Source: Empedobacter falsenii
GTDB lineage: Bacteria > Bacteroidota > Bacteroidia > Flavobacteriales > Weeksellaceae
Length of the DNA: 64,000 nucleotides
Assembly: GCF_013488205.1 (NCBI RefSeq)
Contig: NZ_CP040908.1
Coordinates: 1,837,876-1,901,875, forward strand
Direction: 5' to 3'
The notes beneath the pieces are model-generated. The model did not search any database and had not been told where the DNA came from. It saw nothing but the letters and a program-made list of their open reading frames with translations. The translations under genes and the position numbers were made by a program. Numbering within the stretch: the stretch's first letter is position 1; each line of letters opens with the position of its first letter. Positions 14,731 to 23,268 of this stretch are shown here, piece after piece.

Positions 14731-15780
14731 ATGAAATTTAATTTATTAACGGTAAAAGAAATTGTAAAATTAACGGCTGATGCTGTTCAAATTTCGTTTG
14801 ATGTTCCTGAGGAATTACACGAAGAATACAATTTTTTACCTGGACAATATATCACTCTTAATATTAATGGAGAACGAAGAGATTACTCTTTATGTGAATC
14901 TCCTAAAGATAAAAAATGGAGCATTGGGGTTAAATCTCAACCAAATGGAAAGATTTCTTCTTATTTAGTAAATGAACTAAAAGTTGGTGATCAATTAGAA
15001 GTTTCTACGCCAAGTGGACGTTTTTCTATTCCTACAAAACCAAACGAAAAACGTACGTTATTAGCTTTTACAGCGGGTAGTGGAATCACGCCAATTATGA
15101 GTATGTTGGAGTTTACATTGCAGACTGAAGAATGGGTAAATTTTCATATTTTTTATGTAAATAGAGACGAGAACTCAATCATGTTCAAAGAGCGTTTGAC
15201 AGAATTAAAACAAAAATATCCAAACAATGTTTTCATTCATCATTTTTATACGCGCCAAGATCAGGAGAATTTCATTTACAATGGACGAATTGATGAGAAG
15301 AAATTTGATTTAATCTTGAATCAAATTATTGATATCAACGAAGTAGATGAAGCAATGGTTTGTGGACCAGAACAAATGATTTTGACTTTAGCGAAGAAAA
15401 TCAACGAAGCGGGAATTATCGAGAAACATATTCATTTCGAAATGTTTAATCCTTCAGTGAAAACAGAAGATATTTTTACAAAACATGACGAAGGACCTCA
15501 AACGGTTCAAGTTACTGTAACGCTTGATGGCGAAACTTCTGAAGTGACTTGGGATAGAGGAAAAAACTTGATTGATACAATGTTAGACGCTGGTATTGAT
15601 GCGCCTTACTCGTGTAAAGGTGGTGTTTGTTCGTCTTGCATGTGTAAGATAACAGAAGGCGAAGTGCATATTGGAGACAACTATGTATTAACGGATTCTG
15701 ATTACGAAGAAGGAATGACGTTAGCGTGTATTTCTCGTCCAAAAACAGCTACTTTAGCAATTGATTTTGATGAAGTTTAA
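14731..15780 (+). CDS. PaaE-like FAD / [2Fe-2S] NAD(P)H reductase
   Basis: A 349-residue flavo-iron-sulfur reductase that passes electrons from NAD(P)H through FAD to a [2Fe-2S] cluster. The N-terminal FAD domain has FLPGQYITLNINGERRDYSL (RxYS motif) and GKISSYL. The NAD(P) domain has FTAGSGITPIMSML and the C-terminal MVCGPEQMI. The plant-type ferredoxin domain has CKGGVCSSCMC (about residues 290-300) with the fourth ligand in MTLACISRP. This is the architecture of PaaE of phenylacetyl-CoA epoxidase, but no paaABCD gene is in the window, so the partner is unknown. Stand-alone copies are frequent in flavobacteria. It ends before a perfect palindromic terminator. Confidence 0.85.
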   Translation: MKFNLLTVKEIVKLTADAVQISFDVPEELHEEYNFLPGQYITLNINGERRDYSLCESPKDKKWSIGVKSQPNGKISSYLVNELKVGDQLEVSTPSGRFSIPTKPNEKRTLLAFTAGSGITPIMSMLEFTLQTEEWVNFHIFYVNRDENSIMFKERLTELKQKYPNNVFIHHFYTRQDQENFIYNGRIDEKKFDLILNQIIDINEVDEAMVCGPEQMILTLAKKINEAGIIEKHIHFEMFNPSVKTEDIFTKHDEGPQTVQVTVTLDGETSEVTWDRGKNLIDTMLDAGIDAPYSCKGGVCSSCMCKITEGEVHIGDNYVLTDSDYEEGMTLACISRPKTATLAIDFDEV

Positions 15781-15805
15781 GTTTAAGAACAATATATTTT
15801 AAATC

Positions 15806-15837
15806 AAAAAGGCGAGCTGAATTCAGCTCGCCTTTTT
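15806..15837. terminator. Bidirectional terminator, perfect palindrome
   Basis: A 32-base perfect inverted repeat centred on GAATTC: GGCGAGCTG with CAGCTCGCC, flanked by five A and five T. It serves the reductase gene and the convergent permease gene. Confidence 0.92.
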
Positions 15838-15887
15838 GATTTATATTTGTTCGCTTTGAATTAGAATTTTATCATCTAAATCTTTAT

Positions 15888-17210
15888 TTAATTTTCCTCA
15901 TCAAACATTTCCTTGAACGAGACAAATTCTCTTCCCGGAAGAATTAAATTTAAAGCAACTCCAATTATAGATGCCAAAGCCATTCCTTCTAAAGAAAATA
16001 AATCTCTGATGTGAATTGCCGCACCACCAATTCCTATAATTAGGATAACAGATGAAATGATTAGGTTTCGTTTTATCTTAAAATCAACTTTATTTTCAAT
16101 TAACATTCTCAAACCACTCGAAGCAATAATTCCGAATAATAAAATAGAAACGCCACCCATAACTGGTGTTGGAATTGTACTTAATAATGCTGAAACTTTA
16201 CCACAAAATCCAAATAAAATAGCAAAACAAGCTGCTCCAATAAATACATAAATACTAAAAGCTCTTGTAATAGCTAAAACACCAATATTCTCGCCATACG
16301 TCGTGTTTGGAGGCCCACCTAAACAAGCGGCAATCATTGTTGCAATTCCGTCACCTAACATAGATCGGTCTAAACCTGGATCTTCAATTAAATCTCTATT
16401 CACGACTTTACTCAAAACTAATTGATGTCCGATATGTTCAGCGATTGGTACAATTGCAACCGGAATCATTAAGAAAATAACATACCAAGATAATGTAGGC
16501 GTATAATCTACAAAAGGAACCGTAAAATCTGGAATCATAAACCATTTTGCTTCTATAACAGGATTTAAATCAACAACACCCATTGTAATTGCAAAAATAT
16601 ATCCACCAATAATTCCGACCAAAACTGGAATTACACTCAAAAAACCTTTACTGAAAATTGCTGTAATTATCGTGATAATTAACGTAACAAAACCAATTGT
16701 AACATAGGTTAAATCATATTCGCCTGAAGGATTATTTGTCACCATTTTGATTGCTGTAGAAGCTAATCCTAGCCCAATTACCATAATTACTGGACCAACA
16801 ACAATAGGAGGTAAAAGTTTCATTAACCATTTTGTTCCAGCAGTTGCGATAAATAGTGCGACCAATGAATAGGTAACTCCAACTAAAAAACTTCCTACCA
16901 AGAAACTTCCTGTCGCTATTCCACTTTCTGGGTTTGCTTCTAAAGCTTTCATTGCGATAATTGGATTGATAAAAGCAAATGAAGAACCAAGGTAAGAAGG
17001 GACTTTTCCTCGTGTAATTAAGATGAAAACTAAAGTTCCGATTCCGCTCGAAATTAATGCAATTGCTGGTGACATTCCTGTCAAAGCAGGAACTAAAACT
17101 GTTGCGCCAAACATCGCAAAAAGATGCTGTATACTTAATAATATACCTTGTCCTAACTTCGGTTTTTCGTCGATAGCTAAGACAATATTTTGGTCATTTT
17201 GTTGACTCAT
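15888..17210 (-). CDS. uraA: Uracil permease (NCS2 family)
   Basis: Inner-membrane uracil:proton symporter of 440 residues with about 14 membrane segments. Landmarks: QHLFAMFGATVLVPALTGMSPAIAL near the N-terminus, PSYLGSSFAFINPI, the half-helix region IPVAIVPIAEHIGHQ with the substrate-contacting Glu, and LGGPPNTTYGENIGVLAITR, which is the UraA-type NCS2 signature rather than the xanthine/urate type. ATG at 17208-17210 (MSQQND) is preferred over an upstream TTG. A -7 element TACTTTTG lies at 17252-17245 on the same strand, giving a leader near 30 bases. No pyrimidine gene is adjacent. Confidence 0.92.
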   Translation of the reverse strand: MSQQNDQNIVLAIDEKPKLGQGILLSIQHLFAMFGATVLVPALTGMSPAIALISSGIGTLVFILITRGKVPSYLGSSFAFINPIIAMKALEANPESGIATGSFLVGSFLVGVTYSLVALFIATAGTKWLMKLLPPIVVGPVIMVIGLGLASTAIKMVTNNPSGEYDLTYVTIGFVTLIITIITAIFSKGFLSVIPVLVGIIGGYIFAITMGVVDLNPVIEAKWFMIPDFTVPFVDYTPTLSWYVIFLMIPVAIVPIAEHIGHQLVLSKVVNRDLIEDPGLDRSMLGDGIATMIAACLGGPPNTTYGENIGVLAITRAFSIYVFIGAACFAILFGFCGKVSALLSTIPTPVMGGVSILLFGIIASSGLRMLIENKVDFKIKRNLIISSVILIIGIGGAAIHIRDLFSLEGMALASIIGVALNLILPGREFVSFKEMFDEEN

Positions 17211-17359
17211 TTTTAAAAGAAATTGAAATTGTTTTGTTTGAATACAAAAGTAGCTCAAAACGATTAATAAGTACAGAAATCATATAACTATTTAGCGAAA
17301 TCTTGTAAATGATTTTGTAGCTATTCTTGCGAAATTTGTAAGACAAAAATCAATGAATT

Positions 17360-17581
17360 ATGGAAACAAAAGAATTAAAATTCAAAACAAATATAAATTG
17401 TAGTGGTTGCGTGAGCAAAGTGAAACCTTTTTTAGATAAGTTAGATGGTTTAGAAGCTTGGGAAGTTGATACTGATAATCCTGATAAAGTTTTGTCTGTA
17501 AAAATTAATCAAGCAACAGACGAAGAAATTATTGATACAATTGAGAAAGTTGGTTTTTCAGCTGAATTAATTGAAGAATAG
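17360..17581 (+). CDS. HMA-domain metal-binding protein
   Basis: A 73-residue single heavy-metal-associated domain. The metal loop NCSGC (Cys14 and Cys17) sits in the first beta-loop-helix of the fold, followed by DTDNPDKVLSVKINQATDEEIIDTIEKVGFSAELI. Such proteins act as cytoplasmic Cu(I) chaperones for P-type ATPases or as free-standing metal buffers. The residue two before the first Cys is Asn rather than the Met-Thr of classical CopZ (MxCxxC), so copper specificity is likely but not certain. No copper ATPase is in the window. A terminator hairpin follows and runs into the convergent gene's 3' end. Confidence 0.82.
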   Translation: METKELKFKTNINCSGCVSKVKPFLDKLDGLEAWEVDTDNPDKVLSVKINQATDEEIIDTIEKVGFSAELIEE

Positions 17582-17632
17582 ATATTTTTTTAGGTAGAAT
17601 GACTTATTTTTTGTGATAATTTAAGTCAATAT

Positions 17633-17671
17633 AATCTCAAGTTAATCTTGAATTGACTTGAGATTTTTTAT
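17633..17671 (+). terminator. Terminator of HMA gene, overlapping convergent CDS
   Basis: Stem AATCTCAAGT (17633-17642) with ACTTGAGATT (17656-17665), then TTTTT. The 3' arm lies within the last codons of the minus-strand gene at 17642-17986. Confidence 0.7.
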
Positions 17672-17986
17672 TTTATTTTTTCGAAATTGTAGAAAGAAAA
17701 GCACGCCCATAGAAAGTTGAAGAATAAATAATAAAATAATCCACGTATTCATTTTTGCTGCAAAATCTGATAATTGGTTGTACATTATATCATATTTATC
17801 TATTGAAGTTTCTGCTATATTTTTCACAAACTGTATATCATTCGATTTTTCAATCAGCATAATTTGTTCACCTTTATAACCTTCATTTTTATTCGGAACA
17901 AGTTCAATTTGATTAGCGCTTACAAAAAACAGAAAAACACTAATGATTGTAGATAAAAATAATAGAAAATAATTGATGTATTTCAT
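17642..17986 (-). CDS. Small two-helix membrane protein
   Basis: A 114-residue protein of unknown function. An N-terminal hydrophobic segment (YFLLFLSTIISVFLFFVSANQ) acts as signal anchor, about 55 polar residues follow that would lie in the periplasm, then a second helix (WIILLFILQLSMGVLFFLQF) and a Lys-rich cytoplasmic tail (RKNKIKNLK). The ATG at 17984-17986 is 3 bases after the yfiT-like stop, so it is in that operon. I do not recognise a family. Confidence 0.55.
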   Translation of the reverse strand: MKYINYFLLFLSTIISVFLFFVSANQIELVPNKNEGYKGEQIMLIEKSNDIQFVKNIAETSIDKYDIMYNQLSDFAAKMNTWIILLFILQLSMGVLFFLQFRKNKIKNLKSIQD

Positions 17987-17989
17987 GGG

Positions 17990-18541
17990 TTATAAAATAT
18001 TTTGTAAAGATACATTAACTTTTTTAGCTTGCTGTATGTGCGCCAAATGATGATTGCAATGCCAAGCATAAATCGCAAGATTTGTTTTTAAATCAATCAA
18101 TTGATTTGTTTCTGGATGACGAAATTTTTTCTCCCAATCGCTTTCAACAAACGAATTTAACAAAACAACCCAACGTTGATGCAGCGCAAATAGCAAATTG
18201 ACTGAAATGTTGACGTCAAGATTTTTAGAATCTTCTAATTCAGCCCAAATATTTTCCTCGTAAGGTTTTATTGTCGGAACATCTTCGGTTAAAGCCAGTT
18301 TAAAACGAATAAAACTATTCATATGGCTATCTGCACAATGATGCACAACTTGTCTAATTGTCCAGCCTTCTGGACGATATTGTTGTTCTAATTCAGCTTC
18401 TGAAAGAGAGGTAATTTCATTCTGAATTTTTTGTGGAAATTCACGAATTGTTGAAATCCATTGTTCAATAGATTCTTTATTAAATGATGCTGGAATTTCA
18501 AATTTACCGATCGGATATTTTAAATTTTCTAGTGTTTTCAT
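17990..18541 (-). CDS. YfiT-like putative bacillithiol transferase (DinB fold)
   Basis: A 183-residue four-helix DinB-type metalloprotein. The opening LKYPIGKFEIP is characteristic of the YfiT group, as is the metal-binding triad: a His in VVHHCADSHMNS (residues 66-77) and two His in WHCNHHLAHI near the C-terminus. YfiT-type proteins in Firmicutes conjugate bacillithiol to electrophiles, and many Bacteroidota make bacillithiol, so thiol-dependent detoxification is the likely role. ATG is at 18539-18541. It is followed after 3 bases by the small membrane protein gene on the same strand. Confidence 0.82.
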   Translation of the reverse strand: MKTLENLKYPIGKFEIPASFNKESIEQWISTIREFPQKIQNEITSLSEAELEQQYRPEGWTIRQVVHHCADSHMNSFIRFKLALTEDVPTIKPYEENIWAELEDSKNLDVNISVNLLFALHQRWVVLLNSFVESDWEKKFRHPETNQLIDLKTNLAIYAWHCNHHLAHIQQAKKVNVSLQNIL

Positions 18542-18638
18542 ATTGTTCTTAAATTTAATAAATTTTACAACTTTACTGATAAAAATTATTCTATTTTGTT
18601 AGAACGAGTCACTAACTTTGCAACTTCAAAAAATAATT

Positions 18639-19199
18639 GTGCAAACCAAACGCATCATAAAATTTGTTACCATACTGATTATTTTCGTAATTCAGTTTTT
18701 GTTTCTATTTGCGATAATGAACGAGCGAATAGAACATTATGTTGTGCCATATATTATTGTTGCGATTTGTGCTTTATTGCTAATTGTTTACCGCAAATTT
18801 CCGTTGCATCATCACGAATATTCATTTGATCGAAAAACATTAGTTTTATGGATTCCTATAGCTGCAATTATAACGTATTTAATCAATAATCAACTTGGTT
18901 TAGGAGGCGTTTTTTCAGCTGGAATTATCGGAACTTTAGGTTCATTTTTAACGAAGTTTAATCCTCGTTCAGAATATCTAAAACAAATTGCAGGACCTAT
19001 ATATTGTGGTGCTTTCATTGGAATGACTTCGCTTGATTTTCAGTATGTTTATTGGATGATTATTACGGCTGGAGTTTTTACAGCCTTGTTATTTTTTGCT
19101 ACAAAATCTTTATTTGTTGGTGTAGGAGGAAAGCTGGGAACGTTAGCATTTATCGGAGTTTTATTGAGTATGTTGTTGTTTAAATTAATTATTGGCTAA
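18639..19199 (+). CDS. Membrane protein, subunit 1 of a coupled paralogous pair
   Basis: An integral membrane protein of about 186 residues with roughly six helices, family not recognised. The segment GAFIGMTS, 31 further residues, then GGKLGT aligns without gaps to GTFIGMVS and GGALGT of the next gene (about 17 identities in 45), so the two are paralogues. The -7 octamer TAACTTTG (18613-18620) overlaps the TTG at 18618, so that TTG cannot be the start. GTG at 18639 keeps the first helix and fits the promoter; ATG near 18717 is an alternative. The stop TAA shares one base with the ATG of the partner. A heteromeric transporter or channel is a plausible guess only. Confidence 0.6.
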   Translation: MQTKRIIKFVTILIIFVIQFLFLFAIMNERIEHYVVPYIIVAICALLLIVYRKFPLHHHEYSFDRKTLVLWIPIAAIITYLINNQLGLGGVFSAGIIGTLGSFLTKFNPRSEYLKQIAGPIYCGAFIGMTSLDFQYVYWMIITAGVFTALLFFATKSLFVGVGGKLGTLAFIGVLLSMLLFKLIIG

Positions 19200-19669
19200 T
19201 GATTACTGAATTTTTAATATTAATGATGTGTTCAATAATAGCTTCATTAACAACGTACGAATTAAATATTCGTTTCAAACAAGGTCCAGTTCGTGCTTCT
19301 GCAATGATTGCGATGATTGTTGGCGGATTTTTTTATTTCTTTCCGACAATTTTACCTGAGTTTTATACCAAAAATATTCCGTTGTATGTAATCGGTGGAA
19401 CTTTCATTGGAATGGTATCATCAACCATAAGTATCAGTTATTTTTCGTTGGTTTTTTCTCCAATTTTATTTGCAGTTTTATTGCATTATACAAGCAAAGT
19501 TTTCAATGGTTATGGAGGTGCGTTAGGTACAACTGCTTGCATCTCATTGATGTGTACAATGGCATTCCCAATTATTACAAAAAATAAAAAGGTGACCTAT
19601 GGTTATCGTCTAATTCGAATTATTTTCAAGAAAAGAAAACGTAATAGAATTATTAAACGTAAAGTTTAA
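19199..19669 (+). CDS. Membrane protein, subunit 2 of a coupled paralogous pair
   Basis: A 156-residue membrane protein with about five helices and a strongly basic C-terminus (KKRKRNRIIKRKV) that should stay cytoplasmic. It carries the same FIGM(V)S and GxGGxLGT motifs as the preceding gene, in equal spacing, with additional similarity just upstream (GPVRASAMIAMIVGGFF against GGVFSAGIIGTLGSFL). Its ATG overlaps the stop of the first gene in TAATG, the arrangement of translational coupling and usually fixed stoichiometry. Convergent gene 19666-20115 overlaps its stop by 4 bases. No enzyme motif is visible and no family is recognised. Confidence 0.6.
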   Translation: MITEFLILMMCSIIASLTTYELNIRFKQGPVRASAMIAMIVGGFFYFFPTILPEFYTKNIPLYVIGGTFIGMVSSTISISYFSLVFSPILFAVLLHYTSKVFNGYGGALGTTACISLMCTMAFPIITKNKKVTYGYRLIRIIFKKRKRNRIIKRKV

Positions 19670-20115
19670 TCAAAGCAATTGAAAACTATCTCTCCCAATG
19701 TTTTACTTTTCCAATAATTAATTTGTTTTATTTCTGATTCTCCTAATAATTCTAAATCAGAAACTTCTACTTTTTTGTTTAATTCTTTTGGATTTAGAAG
19801 GATCAAACTTGAATTTACTTCGGCTTTTAATTGTGAAATTAATTCAACAGGAAAGTCAATAAATTTCAAATCGAAACATCTATTTTTTTCAACACAAGCA
19901 AAAATTAAATAAGTAGAATTTACAATCAAATAAAAATCTTGTTTTGTCTTTTGATAATTAATTTTAATTTGATAAAAGTTAGATGAATCATTCACTTTCA
20001 GAACAACTTCTGTCTTGGTAAATGGATATTTGATTCCTTTCAGAATTTTCTCTAAATCTTCTATTGTGTAATTAGGAGTGGTGTCAAAACCTGTAATTCC
20101 TTTTTGTAATTTCAT
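19666..20115 (-). CDS. Hypothetical protein
   Basis: A 149-residue soluble protein with no signal peptide or membrane segment, not recognised. The N-terminus (MKLQKGITGFDTTPNYTIEDLEKILKGIKYPF) is followed by alternating strands (TEVVLKVNDSSNFYQIKINYQ, QDFYLIVNSTYLIFACVE) and a helical C-terminus. Codon use and the ATG at 20113-20115 look normal. Its stop overlaps that of the convergent membrane-protein gene (TTAA shared at 19666-19669), leaving no room for a separate terminator. Confidence 0.5.
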   Translation of the reverse strand: MKLQKGITGFDTTPNYTIEDLEKILKGIKYPFTKTEVVLKVNDSSNFYQIKINYQKTKQDFYLIVNSTYLIFACVEKNRCFDLKFIDFPVELISQLKAEVNSSLILLNPKELNKKVEVSDLELLGESEIKQINYWKSKTLGEIVFNCFD

Positions 20116-20307
20116 AAATTTTGGTCGTCAATATATTTTAAATGTAATATTTATTCCTTCAATTTATATAATTCTCAACTTTAGGAAATTGTTAAATTTT
20201 CTAATTATATTTTATGAATATGATATGATTTATTGTGTCATATTTAACAAATTCATCTCATTTGATTCTTTACTTTTGAAACTAACAAAACCATAAATTA
20301 TTATAAC

Positions 20308-21057
20308 ATGAAAAAACTTATATTTTCGGTATGTTTTACAACTATTTCTTGTATTGCTTCGTTTGCACAAGCTAAAAAGGAGAACATAAAAGTAATCTAC
20401 AACACAGATTTTATTTTAGATTTTGATAAAGTCAAAAGTAGTATTCCTGCTGCGTATCATGCGAGTTTCAAAAGTGAAATAGATCGCGGAATTTCGGTGA
20501 AATTTGTATTGGAAAGTAATGGAAAAATGTCTTCTTTCAAACCTGAAATTAAAATTGATAACAATCAATCCAATGATAATTCTATTGCGCAGATGATTAT
20601 TGCTGCAGAAGCAAATCCACAATATAAAGATTATGAAAAAAATGAATTTTATAATGTGAAAGATTTTGGTGTGAAAACCTTTTTGATTAAGGATAAAATC
20701 TTTGATTATCAATGGAAAATAACAAAAGAAAAAACAGAAATAGCAGGTTATAATGCAACAAAAGCAATTGGAATAGACGAGGATGGAAAAGAGGTGATTG
20801 CATGGTATACAACGAGTTTGCCTTATAGAGATGGTCCTTATCGTTATGCTAATTTACCAGGTTTGATTGTGAAAGCAGAAATGTCAACAGATGAATTCAA
20901 GGCTGTTTTTACGATGAAAGAAATCGAAATTTTAGATAAAGATGTTGTGATTACTTTGCCAACAAAGGGAAAAGTTGTGACAGACAAAGAATTTATGGCG
21001 GAAATGAAAGCAATGAATGAACGTCATAAGCAAGTAAATCAAGGAGTTGATAAATAA
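20308..21057 (+). CDS. GLPGLI-family exported protein
   Basis: A 249-residue exported protein. The signal peptide MKKLIFSVCFTTISCIASFAQ is followed by a beta-rich domain containing the family hallmark ANLPGLIVKAE in AWYTTSLPYRDGPYRYANLPGLI. The GLPGLI family (named after that motif) is confined to Bacteroidota and often occurs near TonB receptors, but its function is not established. Here it stands alone. A -7 octamer TACTTTTG at 20271-20278 precedes the ATG by about 30 bases, and a terminator follows the stop. Confidence 0.85.
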   Translation: MKKLIFSVCFTTISCIASFAQAKKENIKVIYNTDFILDFDKVKSSIPAAYHASFKSEIDRGISVKFVLESNGKMSSFKPEIKIDNNQSNDNSIAQMIIAAEANPQYKDYEKNEFYNVKDFGVKTFLIKDKIFDYQWKITKEKTEIAGYNATKAIGIDEDGKEVIAWYTTSLPYRDGPYRYANLPGLIVKAEMSTDEFKAVFTMKEIEILDKDVVITLPTKGKVVTDKEFMAEMKAMNERHKQVNQGVDK

Positions 21058-21063
21058 CAATAG

Positions 21064-21094
21064 AAGAGTTGCAGAAATGTGGCTCTTTTTTTGA
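21064..21094 (+). terminator. Intrinsic terminator after GLPGLI gene
   Basis: Stem AAGAGTTGCA (21064-21073) with TGTGGCTCTT (21078-21087), including three G-T pairs, closed by a GAAA loop and followed by TTTTT. Confidence 0.65.
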
Positions 21095-21185
21095 ATAAAT
21101 ATTATTGATTTAATCAATCAATTAAACGAATAATCATTTTAATTTTTGATAATTCTAATCTGTTACTTTTGGAAAAATTAGATTT

Positions 21186-21485
21186 ATGACAAAGAAAGGA
21201 AATCACTACAAATTAACATTAGAACAGACCGAATTATTAGACAAAGATGCGCCATTACAAGCTCCAATTGTTTTAGATTTTATGAATCATGATGAGATTT
21301 TTAAGATTATTGAAATGATAAAATCTAAAAATCCGTTCGAAAATGAAAATCAATCAGTGGAATTTGCAATAGGTTTGAAGTTATTTTTGGAAGTGGTAAT
21401 GAAGAATAAAAACAATCCAATTTTTGAGGATTTAATTCCTGCGATTAAAGCTTTTATGCCTAAATTGAAAGAAAATTTAAAGTAA
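21186..21485 (+). CDS. DUF3861-family small protein
   Basis: A 99-residue soluble protein. KKGNHYKLTLEQ at the start, LDFMNHDEIFKIIEMIK in the middle and FAIGLKLFLEVVMKNKNNPIFEDLIPAIKAFMPKLK at the end follow the conserved outline I recall for DUF3861. Function is unknown. A -7 element TACTTTTG at 21164-21171 lies just before the ATG. The nitronate monooxygenase gene starts 6 bases after its stop, so the two form an operon and the small protein might be linked to that flavoenzyme's role (inference). Confidence 0.68.
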   Translation: MTKKGNHYKLTLEQTELLDKDAPLQAPIVLDFMNHDEIFKIIEMIKSKNPFENENQSVEFAIGLKLFLEVVMKNKNNPIFEDLIPAIKAFMPKLKENLK

Positions 21486-21491
21486 TAAAAG

Positions 21492-22556
21492 ATGGTTTGG
21501 CAAAATGAATTAACAGCATTATTTGGCGTAAAATATCCGATTATTCAAGCGCCAATGTTTGGAGTAACGACATCAGAAATGGTTGCTGCAGCAAGTAATT
21601 GTAACTGTTTAGGTTCTTTGCCAATTGCCGATTTGGATGCAGAGAATTCGTTGAAGCGAATCTATCAAACAAAAAAAATAACGAATAAACCTTTTGCTGT
21701 CAATATTTTTGCAAACGATATTCCTGAAATCACACCAGAATTAAAGCAAAGGTATAACGCAATAAAAAATAAGTTAATTGAGCTTTCGCATCAACAAAAC
21801 TTTGAAGTTGTTTTTCCTGAAATTGAAGCTGTAAAACCAAATGGTTATAAGGAGCAAATAGACGTAATTTTACAAGAAAAATGTAAAATTTTGAGCTTTA
21901 CTTTTGGTAATTTGGATGATGATTCTATTAATCGTCTTAAAGAACATAACGTAACATTAATAGGGACTTGTACAACGCTGGATGAAGCGATACAATTGGA
22001 AAAATCAAATATTGATGTGATTTGTGTACAAGGAATTGAAGCTGGTGGACATCGTGGAACTTTCAATCCAGATATTTTGCCTCAAATTGGTGGCTTTTCA
22101 TTGTTTTCGCAAGTAAAAGATGTTGTGAAAAAGCCGTTGATTTTTGCTGGTGGAATTTATGATGCGAAAACACTTTTGGCGGCTAAACAGCTGGGTGCAT
22201 ACGCTTTTCAGATTGGTAGTTTGTTTTTGTGTTCCAATGAAAGTGCTTTAAAATCGTTCGAAAAAGAGCGATTAAAAAATGTGAAAGAAAATGAAATTAT
22301 CTTGACAAAAAGTTTTTCTGGAAGATATGCACGAGGAATTGAGAATGAATTTATTCGTTTGTTTGAAAATTCTGAGTTTGTTTTACCTTATCCTTATCAA
22401 AATAAATTAACAAATGCGTTGAGAAACGCTTCTAAATCAAAAAAAAATACAGCGTTTACAAATTTATGGTTAGGACAATCTTTTAAAAATTTTGAAGAAG
22501 ATTCTACATCAAATCTTCTTCAAAAATTAATTGATTCTGTAGAGGATTATCAATAA
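21492..22556 (+). CDS. Nitronate monooxygenase
   Basis: An FMN-dependent TIM-barrel enzyme of 354 residues that oxidises alkyl nitronates such as propionate-3-nitronate to carbonyl compounds. Landmarks: YPIIQAPMFGVTTSEMVAAASN at the N-terminus, CVQGIEAGGHRGTF with the catalytic/FMN-binding His, PLIFAGGIYD, and QIGSLFLCSNES binding FMN phosphate. The 2-nitropropane dioxygenase/enoyl reductase II superfamily shares this outline, but the AGGHRGTF form is typical of nitronate monooxygenases. It is the second gene of an operon with the DUF3861 gene and abuts, stop to stop, the convergent TMEM175 gene. Confidence 0.87.
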   Translation: MVWQNELTALFGVKYPIIQAPMFGVTTSEMVAAASNCNCLGSLPIADLDAENSLKRIYQTKKITNKPFAVNIFANDIPEITPELKQRYNAIKNKLIELSHQQNFEVVFPEIEAVKPNGYKEQIDVILQEKCKILSFTFGNLDDDSINRLKEHNVTLIGTCTTLDEAIQLEKSNIDVICVQGIEAGGHRGTFNPDILPQIGGFSLFSQVKDVVKKPLIFAGGIYDAKTLLAAKQLGAYAFQIGSLFLCSNESALKSFEKERLKNVKENEIILTKSFSGRYARGIENEFIRLFENSEFVLPYPYQNKLTNALRNASKSKKNTAFTNLWLGQSFKNFEEDSTSNLLQKLIDSVEDYQ

Positions 22557-23129
22557 TTATCGCATCGATTTTTCAATTCTTCTATCTGGAATCAGCCATA
22601 ATAAAGCGATTAAAGCATAAATAATAATACCAATTTCGGGTTTTATAAATGAAATTCCGATTCCAACTAAATAACCAATACTAGAGGTCTTTTCTTTTAA
22701 ACTTCTACTCAGAGATTTTCCAATAACAGATTCCTTTCCTTCTTGTTTTATAGCAATTTTTTCAATAATCATAAATGCTACACTACTCATAAATAGGACA
22801 AATCCATAAAAAGCAACAGGAAAAGTTGAGTCGTAATTTTCGCCCATCCAACCAGTCGAAACAGGTAGCAAAGACAACCAAAAAAGTAGATGTAAATTAC
22901 TCCATAAAATTCCGCCGTTTACTTTTTCAATTGCCTGAAAAAGATGATGATGATTGTTCCAATAAATTCCAACATAAATAAAACTGAACAAATAATTCAG
23001 AAATTTTGGGATATAAGGTTTCAAACTCATGATATCATCTCCAAGAGGAACTTTCAAATCCAAAACCATAATGGTAATAATAATAGCAAGAACGCCGTCG
23101 CTAAAAGCTTCTAATCTATTTGTAGTCAT
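22557..23129 (-). CDS. TMEM175-family potassium channel protein
   Basis: A 190-residue inner-membrane protein with six helices. The first helix carries the family signature RLEAFSDGVLAIIITIMVLDL (R...FSDG) that forms the ion-conduction hydrophobic gate. HHLFQAI and FWLSLLPVSTGWMG follow in the second and third helices. Prokaryotic TMEM175 proteins are tetrameric, weakly K+-selective channels of about 200 residues. ATG is at 23127-23129. It ends directly against the convergent nitronate monooxygenase gene without a visible terminator. Confidence 0.83.
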   Translation of the reverse strand: MTTNRLEAFSDGVLAIIITIMVLDLKVPLGDDIMSLKPYIPKFLNYLFSFIYVGIYWNNHHHLFQAIEKVNGGILWSNLHLLFWLSLLPVSTGWMGENYDSTFPVAFYGFVLFMSSVAFMIIEKIAIKQEGKESVIGKSLSRSLKEKTSSIGYLVGIGISFIKPEIGIIIYALIALLWLIPDRRIEKSMR

Positions 23130-23268
23130 AGGTTTTATTAGTTTTTTATTATTCAGAATGATGCTAATTTATCAAAATTATTGTAACAATTAGGGATTTG
23201 TTTTAAAATTTCTATTATATTTATTTTCATAATTTTAAACAAAGTTTCTCGTAAATAGAGATAGTTTT

